64,000 nucleotides of DNA from Caenorhabditis remanei (lineage: Eukaryota > Nematoda > Chromadorea > Rhabditida > Rhabditidae). The position numbers and the translations under genes were made by a program. Of this stretch, positions 45,804 through 56,572 are shown in pieces. How positions within the stretch are numbered: position 1 is the stretch's first letter; each line of letters opens with the position of its first letter. The stretch spans positions 8,182,587-8,246,586 of the forward strand of contig NC_071333.1 of the NCBI RefSeq assembly GCF_010183535.1, given 5' to 3'. The notes under the pieces were generated by a model. That model was not told where the DNA came from, did no database searches, and saw only the letters and a list, made by a program, of their open reading frames with translations.

Positions 45804-47368
45804 ATGTCTACAACAATGCAATTAAAAACAAGACGCTGCACCCCAGAAAAATCTAAAATAAAAACCGAAGAAATAGAAAGCGAGTTTAATTTTGTTGCAG
45901 ATTGCGCAAACGATTATATATTCTGTCCTATTGGAATTGTTGTCAATTCGTATTTAAAAAGGTTGATATGGATACAGAGCTTAACGGAGCAAATCTATTA
46001 ATCGATGGTGAAGGTATGTCTGACATCTGGAACTTGTAAGATCAAAGTGCAAGATTTTTAGATGACGGAGCTCCCATAACTAAAAAAAACAATTCGCAGT
46101 GCTCCGCTAGATCCCAAGCTCCGGAGAAGAAACGTGTAGCAAAAGAGGATCGCCAGTATGAGTATGGATGACATGTCTGATGGTGGTTATCGTGTAGACT
46201 CATCACATCAAGAAACTTCCGCTGCCATCTTGCCAAACCGTGGCCACCCAGATGAGCCAAAAACCTCAGGAAACCAATTATCAAACCACGCGGATCAATG
46301 AACACAGTACACAACGAAATACAAAAAAGCTAAAGAATTGCTGGATATCATCAGAAGAGTAGTGGATTACGCGGACATTGCGACTGATAAAATCGCCTAT
46401 GCCTTTAAAAATTCGACAGACGGATCATTTGATCTGTTGGACATGCAAAAGGTAATAGGTGCAATAGTAACCCATGTGAACTCCCCAATACTTGCTCAAA
46501 CTGACAAAAATTGCTGAGGTCTAGTAGAAAATTTGGGAAGAGAATTTTTGAAGGATTTTTTGAAAACATAAAATATACATTGAAACGTTGGCTCTTTGTT
46601 CAGAGAATCGATGAGAAGAGGTTTATTGAAATAATGGAAGCTATAATATCATATTCATTTTCTAATACTTTTTTTTTCATGAAACACATCAAATTCTCAA
46701 TTTTTGACATAATTTCTCAGCTTGAGGGCGCCGAACGGTTTATTAATCTGTTTTCTATTCCCAATTCGCGGCTCCCTCACAGTGTCACTTTGGTTCTGAA
46801 AATGTTTTTCTTTTATTTCATGCCATTCTCTTCGTAAGAATTGATTTGTTTCAGATCACACTCAACGTTCACACAACGCGATCAAAATCGTGTTTTTGGC
46901 AAATGTCATTCAAGCCAATAAAAAGATTGCTGAGCTGGAAGAAGAAGGATTCAACTGTCGACAAGACTCGCGTGCTTCACAGTTTCTAGTTGCACAAAAG
47001 GATCACGAAATTGCTCAACTCAAAAATCAGATCACTGACCTACAAGTGAACATTGTGTTACAGCAATACCCAATGAAGCAAGTGGTTGTTAATGATCCAA
47101 ATATTTTGGTAGAGCTCCGAAAGACACTATCCGATGAGATCGGAATGGGACAACAGTTGAAAATAAATTGTTTGTTTTAGAAGTCAATGAAATTGAGACG
47201 GTGAAAGCGGAAAGCAAGGTGTTGAAGAAAAACAAGGAACAATTGAAAAAGAAGAAAACAGTTCCAGTAAGAAAGTCACTCAGTTTGAAGGAAAAAAAAG
47301 GGTATGACTTGAATCACGAAAAGTTTAAAAAATATATAATTGTATTTTACAGATCACCAAAACAATAA
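45804..47368 (+). CDS. Coiled-coil paralogue, damaged or unresolved gene model
   Basis: Starts at ATG 45804, 3 nt after a CACAG acceptor. Exons 45804-45893 and 45962-46013 join in phase; a third begins at 46062. Beyond about 46150 the coding frame shifts, unless a 58-nt intron is used, and a TGA at about 46299 sits between two protein-like stretches in one frame. A Lys-rich segment follows, ending near 46451. Later coding-like exons at about 46890-47160 (coiled coil, with VAQKDHEIAQLKNQI) and 47189-47301 cannot be joined cleanly either. The end is clear: PVRKSLSLKEKK, then a phase-2 intron splitting GGA, then SPKQ-stop at 47368. The end mirrors that of the gene at 41611. Either several introns with poor sites are missed, or this is a decaying copy. 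Function unknown. Confidence 0.4.
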
Positions 47369-50300
47369 ACAGATGCCATAATATCGCTACGTTCTTCAAT
47401 TCTGAATTGCCAAGAACCATTTCATGTAATCTTTAAAAAATAAATAAATTCTGAATTATAATGAATCGACTTTATATCAATTTTGAGAAAACACTTTCAA
47501 TGGAATAAAAAAGCTTGCGTTCAATTTTCACGCTTTCGTTTTTTTTTGTTTCTCAACCGTGCCAACTGCAAGACGCGTTGATTTTCAACAAAGATATCAT
47601 GTATCATTTCAAAAAATGAAGAGAGGTGTAGAGGGAGACACAAAACTAAACTCTTGCCCAAAGTTCATTTGTCAGTGATTGATTGTCGCTAGTAGATCAG
47701 AAACTTTGATGCTGCTTTCATTTCAAGGAGCAGAAAACAATTGGTATAAGAGCAGAAGTTTACTCATTTCAATTCATGTGTAATTATGCGGGAGCATTGA
47801 ATCACGTACATCTATCCGTTGTCCTGCGAATGCAATAACTCTTTGGCCATTTGTTTGTGTTTTGCTGAGATCCCAAACTTTATCGACGAATTATTATTCT
47901 TGAGGTTTTCTGGGTTTTCTGAAGTTTAGCTATATATTTTGATAAGTAAATATTTCAAAATTGTAGTCATGAGAACAGGGGGTAGTTATTGAATAAACTC
48001 AGAAATTTTTTTTCTTGAAATCTGCATTATTGTTTAGTCGTTCAATACCACGGAGATCTATTTCGAAATTATGAAAATCTCGTTTTTTTCTATTAGTTTT
48101 TTTGAAAATTCAAATAGTTTTTCATTGAGCATTCACTTCAATAATTGTCAAGAATAACTACATGATATTCTTGTGATTCATCTTCCCAGGTCAATATCCG
48201 TCAAACTGACACATTTGCCACCCCATCAATGTTTTCATCCAAGAAAGTTTAAAGCCACCGAACAATCATCATCTTTCGTGAAGATCATGAATCATATACA
48301 CTATCTCCCACTCACAACACTCATGGGAATAGAGTTCTTCGTCCCATTTTTGTTATCTTTGAACGTGATTCTAAAAAAGTCAAGATCTTATTATTCTTTT
48401 CCAGTTTTTGTTTCTATTTTTATATTCTTTGTTCTTCTTTCATCCGAGTTCTGTTTTCATTTTGTTCCGGGTAGGTTTTCTTCTAGTTTCAAGTTTCACT
48501 CATTTTGATTTTTTAGATTGTCTTTCTGCAAAAAGCTCTTCCCACCTAGTTCTCCACAAATTGAATTTCCAAATTCAGATTCAACAAAAATGTGTGTTTT
48601 CCGATCCGCTGTTCCAAACGAACGAAGCAGGAAAAAAAGAGAATTGGAAATTTCGAGGGATGTATCCTAGTATCGGAGTCTCCTTGACAGCAATTTCACA
48701 CATTTTGTGTCACTCTTCTCATTTTTCTTTTGTTTTTTCTGTCTTGTGTATGTGAGTGTGTTAAGCTTTTCCCATATCCCATGAATAAGGTATTATAGGT
48801 TGAACTCCAGCTGTTCGGAGACAGAAAAACGGGAAGAAATGTTCAATAATTGTTGCAATAGTATTGTAGAGATCAGAAGAGCATCTGATAATGATATGTA
48901 GTCTGCGGATGTTTTCTCGAGTCTTCCCTGTGTCATAATCCAACCACTAGAGGAACAAAAGTGTGAATGTAGATGAAAAAAGTCAGAACGTGGTTCAATA
49001 CAGAAATTTATAATAGGCTAGTTCAAAAATGTTTGTGTTACAGTATGGTTGTACCCGAAATCTTTAGTTGACTGATTTCAGCAACTAAGCTTTTCACAAT
49101 TCTGGCTCCTACGTGTGCATGTGACAGGAACAATTTTCCCCCACGATTCTGAAATTTCATCTTCTTCCTCAATCTGCCAATTTCTTATTGAACAATTCTA
49201 ATTCAAAGAAATGCTTTCAAATTGTAGGGTTGTTTGACATTCGTTCTAGAAACAGGAAGTCTTTTCATTTCATCTTGTCCCTATATACTCCTGTATATTG
49301 AAAGTCCAATTTTAGACATAAAAGAACAAGAGAAGCTTCCGGCTCCGAGCCCTCTTTTTTCACACTTCATACCCTTTTTTGTTCTTTTCCAATAGTGCGT
49401 GTTTGATGATCCATCTCCTGTTTCTCCCATTTTATTTTCCTCAGTTTCGGTTTCTGCTTTTTTCTTCATCTTTATCCTTTTCTCCACACCTTAGAATTTG
49501 GCTGAAGCTCAAATAACAAATTGCTAGTTTCCGTCCCATCTCGTAGAAGTATTGTGACAAATAGAGATTTTTGGGTTTGAAGAATAAGAAGAGAAAGGCT
49601 ATTTCGACATGTAAGAACTATGGAAACAACTGAAGAAGTTTTAAGTATTAAGCAAATCTGGCATGCTACAAATAGGAAACCTTCGAAGAAAAACGTCTAG
49701 AGAAAATACATACATCTGAAGAATTCCTAGACTGTAGTTTCAAATCTTCTTAGTAAATATTGAAACTAATAAAAACGTGGATTTGCATATGATATGTTTA
49801 CGCAGATATTTTTAGAAGAATGTGCATATCTGCCTGGAGCTATTTTCCAGACTCCAGTGTATTGCACACCAATAAAAACATTTCTAACTCAACTTAGAAA
49901 GCAACTAGTAATATGTTTGCTGATTCTCAGTTAACCATCGGAAAGAAAATTATGTTGCAGTTTTTTATTGAATTGCTCAGCGAGTTCTCCCACTTTCTAT
50001 AACCATTAGTCCTCACTCAGCTCAGAAGGACAATGTTCTGCTCAATAAGTTATCCAATTTTCGGTCTCAAACTCAGTTAGTTTCCATGCGAATAAATCTT
50101 CACAAAAAAACGACCTCCTGCTGTTTACGCCCTTCCTGCTAAAAGGAGGAGTTGGGTGCATGTAAGAGGAAAGAGTTAGAAATGAGAGTAAACAACACAC
50201 AAAATGGTCCGATGAGCGTAAAAAAGTAGAAGAAAATGTTTCCTACTTTTCCTGTCCATTTCCTTCCGTCATTCAAGATGCGACACGTTATCCATCGTGA

Positions 50301-52074
50301 CATTTTATGTTTCTCTTATTCCCGTTCAACATCGAAAATTACTTGTGTACTCAATTTTCTAGAAATTCTTACTTACCGATATTTCGTTAAACGATAATTC
50401 TCAAATCTGTCAGCCTTGTGAAGTAAATTCTGTGTTTCTAAGATTTCAATTCCAGCTCTATTCTTTACAATTCTGTTATTCTCACCATCCAAACTTCAAT
50501 TTCTCAGAAATCACTTCAACACAAACCATATAATTTTTTCTGTTTTTTGAGATTATATATAAATGCAGTTCTTTCTGTCAAAAAAAACCTTTTCGGCTTC
50601 TGCGCTCTTGACTTATAATTCTTCATCTCCGTCCGGGACGGACCACATTTCCGATGCATCGCTTTCCATTTTTTTGTCTCATTTCATTTCTAAGCTCTCA
50701 TTGTATTTTTGTTTCATTTCATATTAAAGAAAAAGTATATGTACTAACATTAGGGATTTGTATAAAGTAGCTAGTTTGTTTTCATAGTTTGAACGTATGT
50801 ATTTTGGTATTGAAGTTTATACACATCATATTATTTTGATCCAGTTAGATACCGAAAAGTTGAAAATAAATAATTTAGTATGAAGAATTACAAGCAATAC
50901 TGCCCTTACAGAATTCTAAACAACTATGGATGGATGTTATCAAGTTTTGGGAAAATTCAAAATGTACATAATTAGTAGCTTCGAGTGTCTTTGACAGATG
51001 ACTGCGGACTCGGCTGAAATTCAGTCATCTGGTTTCTCTTGTTTAGAATCATTGTGTTTTGTACCCCCAAAAATATATTTATTTCGCCTCCTGGTAGTCT
51101 TCCTGTAATTAGAAAAATTGTTGTTCTTTCTGGGGAAAAGATTCAACTTTTTCTTCCAACTCCCATACAACATAAACATTTGACGGCTACTACTATGTCC
51201 ATTCTGTAGCAAGCATTCTAGAGGAAATCGGACAAGAGAACCTCCATAAGAAAATCAAATTTCGAGCACAGCATAAGTTCTTTTTTGCGTCCGTTTACTT
51301 TTGATTTCATTTTAGCTAACATCATCAAAAAGTTTTACGATTTCCGTTCGAGTTATCTTTTCTATTTTTCTTATATTTTTTTCTGGGGAGATAGTCATTT
51401 TAGTGAATGACTCAACACAAATCTATACAAACAAAGAATAACCCACCTGCGTTCACCTTCCGACTCATGGAATAATAATAATTCTTTTTACTCTTGTTTT
51501 TACTTGCATTCTTGCTTTTTTCCCTGCACAGACATTTTCCTGAGGAGCAAAGAGATCTCCATGTTTTATGAACTTAAAGATGCAACTATCTTAAGGGAAT
51601 TGAACCGCTTCTAGTCTATCTTTATCTTTAAAAGTAGAGGATGAATGTTTCAAAGACGATCTTTGAGTTTTGAACTTTTTTCTTTATTCAGATATTTAAA
51701 AAAATATCAAAATGTGCCCCTCAAAATTTCTTGTTGTTCCACTTTTTCTGAAAACATAATAGTTGGTTCCAATTGCAATAAAAAAACTCGAGGCGAACTC
51801 CAACTGAGGGAGAAAAGTGTCTATGCACATTTAGCTTCAAAAAATAACGGATAGAAAAAGAACCCCTAATGAAATTGTGCAGTTTTCAACGAATAATTGA
51901 TGGTATTTACTTCCATCCCACTACACCGAATTCAGAACAACCCATTGTTTTGTACATCATCATAACCTTTGTGCTTCCGTTTTTGTCGTTTTTTGACGTT
52001 TAACTACTGATTGTATACTATCATTTACAAAATATTTTCAGGTACTGACTTGAAGTTTGCAAAAACTATTGGCA
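47369..52074. other. Intergenic, 4.7 kb
   Basis: AT-rich with no exon chain on either strand. Open frames near 48173-48755 and 49281-49487 are low-complexity. The 3' part is presumably promoter DNA for the ligand-gated channel. An acceptor (ATTTTCAG, about 52040) just before its start suggests SL trans-splicing. Confidence 0.4.
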
Positions 52075-55000
52075 ATGAAGAAACGTCCATCGAGTTTCTA
52101 TTTGTTTCGAATAGCGGTGATTGCGTGAGTTGCATTATGGTAAGCCATCATTTCCATTCACTTATTTCAGATTTTTGGTCCAAACTTCATTCCCTCTAAC
52201 CCAACCGAATATCTATAACTTACTCCAACAATCGAATACTCGACCTCCAACTGCAAATGCTTCTATTCCACTTGGTGTTAAACTTGGCATGTACTTGGAG
52301 AGTTTAGGAAACTTCCGATCGTCAGAGATGGTAATTCATCAACATCTTTTTAGTTCTTATGTCATCATGTTTCAGTCGTTTGACGTTGATTTATATGTTT
52401 ACATGTCGTGGCAGGACACTCGTCTGGCGCATAATTTTTCTGACTATGTGCTCATCAACAATGATGAAATTCGAAAACAAATTTGGTGAGTGGCGATTCG
52501 TAAAACTGAAGATCGAAAATTGAAATTTTGAGGCTTCCCGATTTGTACTTCGCTAATGCGAGACAGGCTAGCTTCCAAGAGGTTACAGTACCCAATTTCA
52601 ACCTTTTTGTTGCTCCGGACGGGACAGTTGCATATTCATGTAGATGCACATTGACAGTGGCTTGTAGCTTGAATCTGAGATATTACCCAATGGACCAACA
52701 ATTATGTTCGATTCGAGTTTTGAGTTATGCCTACATAGCAAAACAAGTGAATGTAACTTGGTTTGACAAGAATCCAGTAAGATTCAATGAAGAAATTGGG
52801 CTACCTGAATTCCAAATTGAACACGTGTCAAATGCTTATTGTAATGGATCTTATCAATATGCTCTGACAGCTGACTCATTTAAATCAGGTAGGAAAATAA
52901 CTTTTTGAATGCTAATAAACAATTAAAATTTGAATTTTTAGACGACTTCAGTTGCCTAACTGGAAATCTCTATCTCTCTCGGTCAATCGGATATAACCTT
53001 GTTCAATCATATATTCCTACTGGATTAATTGTGATGATTTCCTGGGTATCATTCTGGATTGACAGACGAGGTAGGTCAAATGTCACTTAACTCATGTGAA
53101 TGTCCAAAGTTTACAGCTGTCCCGGCTCGTGTTACTCTCAGTTTCACAACTTTAGTTTCTCTTACAACGCTTGTAAGTTAGAAGAACTCAAGTTCACTCC
53201 AGTCTCTGCAAAAATAATAAATCTTTTTAGGGAAACGGACTCAGATTTGGACTTCCCCAAGTGAGCTATGCAAAAGCTATCGACTTGTGGTACGGAGGTA
53301 TCAAAGAACATTTTACGCCCACTTGGGAATACACATTTTTCAACTTCTTTCAGCGTGTATGTTCTTCGTCTTCTGTGCACTTTTGGAATTTGCAACTATA
53401 AATAGCTACATGCGAAAGTCAGAGAAATTCGATAGTATGGCGAAGAAAATGCAAAGTGTCGTTTTGACGGGAAGAAGTAAGAGTTTGAAGACACTGGATT
53501 GAATGCAATTTTCAGATTGCACGTTGTGTAGTACTTCTATACTGTTAATTGGTTATATGTTTTCAGCTCTGTTCAATCTTATTTTCTTCCAGATTTTGCA
53601 CGCACGAACCAAATAGTTTCTTGCACCCATACCGTCTTATTTCCAGTTCCACTTCTTTTTTCTATCACTTTGAAGTGTGCACCAATACACACGAACAAGT
53701 TTTCAGAACGTTTAAATATATTTAGTTTGGTCAAATCTAATATTCCAGCAAGGGACTATTTGGTTCGAGGCATCAAAGAAAGCATGCGGATTGCAGGAGG
53801 TGCCGCCGGAAACGTTGTGGACGCACTCAACGACGACTGGTGTACCTATTCAACCGAAAACGGACGTAAGAGTTTCTCCGCAATGTTCGGAGACATTTTT
53901 GAAGGGGCCGGCAATGCGATTTCTCCCCGTAGAAACAGATACAGAGGTGTAGATCTTTAGATTTCGTTGATGAGTGATGGATTTTATTGAATTTCGCTAA
54001 CTGAATATTTTGATTTGAAATTTTTCAGTAACCAAAATTAACAATACAAAATAAATTTACCATCTCCCTCACCACAATTCCCTCTGATTTTGAGTTAAAT
54101 GTCACTAACCTGGTCAACCTGTTGTTATTCATATGTAACTGTGTCGTAATACTAACTTTGTGCTAACCCAACTATCCTCCCCTACTAACTCCTGTTAATC
54201 GTTTATACTTTTGATTTTCTTACCTTGGTTTATCTCCCCAAACCACCCACTCTGGTCTCCGAGCCAATCGCTCTTTAGTTCCATAATCCCTTATTTTCAC
54301 CCCGCCATTATACCGGAATATCTTTCCACAAAACAGATCTATAATCTGTTCACTAATATCCTAACTAGACAAATTTTACTAATTGAGATATATTTTGACT
54401 AATACTTGTGAGAGATAACACATATAACAGAGGAAGAGACAATAGTTTCAAATTTCAAATTTCAGGACTGAAGACAGAAAAGAGCCCAAGAAGCTTTGGG
54501 AAGCCAGACACTGTTCAGGATATTTTGAGCGAGAGAATAAAATTCATTGATAACGAGTTCGACTTTGATGCAAAAGAGGATGACGGTAGATAATAGAGGA
54601 TTAAAATTTCAATTCCAACCAGACAGAAATTCCAGGAATGGCAATGTCGATCTATGATAATGTATCCTGTAGAAAGGATGACGCAGATTCGAGTTCAGGT
54701 AATCTAACAAAACTGCTTCTGATTAGTACAGGAAATATTGTTACAGAGGAAACAAAGTTCAGTACAAAACCAAAAAGAAACGGAACAAATGGAACAAGGA
54801 AGTACATTGATAAGAGTCTAAACCAGTCAAATCAAAATGAGAGTTTGATGGCAGCCACGTATTTCCAGGTGCGGTATTTTATTGACCTGTAACAATGAAA
54901 GCCTGTTCTTACAATGAAAGTGACATCTAGCTTGATATGTTCGAAATAACCAATTCCTGTACCTCTGTAAATATTTGGAACTGATCCTATCTAACAGTTT

Positions 55001-56214
55001 AGACCCCTACATTGTTAGTTTTAGCATTCATATAACTTATCACACCATTTCGAAATCAACAATTTCCGAACAATTCTCGAAATAACAACTTCATTCCTAA
55101 TCCATTGGCATTTACATTTATCAAACAACCGCCATACACGCAAACAAATCTTGAGTTGTTTATCTGTCTGTTATGTTTCTGGTAAAATGTCAAAAAATCT
55201 TCAATTGCGTAACAAGTATTAGTATTTGTATACTTCAACAATGACAATTTCTGACAAATCCTATCAAATCCTTCAAGGAACGAAATTCCTCGAATTGAGG
55301 TAAACAATGATGATGAGAGGAAGTGGTTTCTAGGGTTTTATGATCTTGCGACATTTGTTGGATGTAACCTGACAGATGTATCGTAAATCAAATGCGGCAG
55401 ATTAAGAAATAATTTTGAAATCTTTTGTGTTAGGATTCACAATGACACATCGCGAAGTGACCATATGAACTCAGTGAGCAATGAGAACATGTGCACCCAA
55501 TCTTGATCTATCATGAGTCTAACACGGTGAAAACTCGAACTATTCCTTTGCTTGTCGATGAACTATGAAACGCTCTTCGCCATGTTTGTTAGTCACTTTG
55601 AAAAGTAACTTATAAGCAAATCCTGACAAGATTGAAATTTAAATAATGTAAAACACAGGAAAACAACAATATAATCATGTTAATACAAATCGTTTCTGGT
55701 TTGTGTCCTACTCCTCAGAAAACGTTGTTTTTCATGAGTAGTGCTCTTGATTTATGATCTTGAAAGGAATCGAAGCTTCTTCAGTCAGAAACCCAGGAAA
55801 TTAACTTTAAAGTATTTGACGAACATATTGCTACCTAATATCAAAGTTGTATAAATCAAAAACACAATTGGTTCACCCCTTGCTAATGCTTAGATTGTAA
55901 TCGAAACAAGTAGTCGGTTTAGATCAGAAATCATCATATAATTGACTTCCTCATGAATCTGTTCACCAAACCACAAAAACTGTATAAAAGTACAAACAGT
56001 TTGTAGCCAGTAATACTTGATTGGCAAGCAACATATGTCATTTCATATCAACGTAAATATTTTGTTGCAGATCTCAGCAAACCATTCCCGACACGCACTG
56101 AAAATTGACAAGTCATGCCGATACCTATTCCCGTTTGCATTCTTTGTATGGAACGTCTTCTACTGGTGGTACTATTTAGTGTACACCAAAACACCGGTTG
56201 ATAAAACAAAATAA
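52075..56214 (+). CDS. Anion-selective Cys-loop ligand-gated ion channel (nematode LGC/ACC-like)
   Basis: Thirteen exons: 52075-52124, 52171-52330, 52376-52485, 52533-52888, 52942-53070, 53117-53172, 53231-53297, 53354-53476, 53749-53946, 54466-54585, 54636-54698, 54747-54868, 56071-56214. They give 565 residues in phase. It has a signal peptide in exons 1-2, the WLPDLYF stretch of the extracellular domain and a 13-residue Cys-loop at about C151-C165. M1 (YIPTGLIVMISW) and M2 follow, with a Pro-Ala-Arg entry, the mark of anion selectivity. M3, a long charged M3-M4 loop (exons 8-12) and M4 (FPFAFFVWNVFYWWYY) complete it. No adjacent-cysteine pair is seen, so it is not a nicotinic alpha subunit. 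It resembles the nematode ACC/LGC amine- and acetylcholine-gated chloride channels. I cannot name the member. An extra exon at about 53517-53630 may be alternative. The last intron is 1.2 kb. Confidence 0.88.
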
Positions 56215-56572
56215 AATCAAATGATCAAATTTTTTCAGTTTCCCTTTTCTTTCCAAATCAGAAATTTGTGATCTCTTCCTATTTGATAAACTATGTATTT
56301 TGTGTTTCAATTTGTCAGTGAAATTCTTTTTTTTGTATTTTCAGTCTTTATTTTACAAATTAATAAAACGAAATCCACAAATAATGTAGTTTTTGGCAAA
56401 AGATTGAAAGGGACAGTGATTGACAAGAAAAGGCTCAAGTAATTGAAGAAGAAAAATATAGAAGTACACATGAAATAAGACGTTTGTATGGATTTCTTTG
56501 TGAGACTGGGTCAAAGACACCCTTAAAGCAACTGAGCACCGGAGTTCAAGAACAAAGTTACACAAAAATAGA
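56215..56572. other. Convergent 3' region, channel (+) and GPCR (-), crossed poly(A) signals
   Basis: AATAAA on + at 56362-56367 and AATAAA on - (TTTATT 56347-56352) lie only 15 bp apart in crossed order. The two 3' UTRs probably overlap slightly. No gene in between. Confidence 0.5.
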
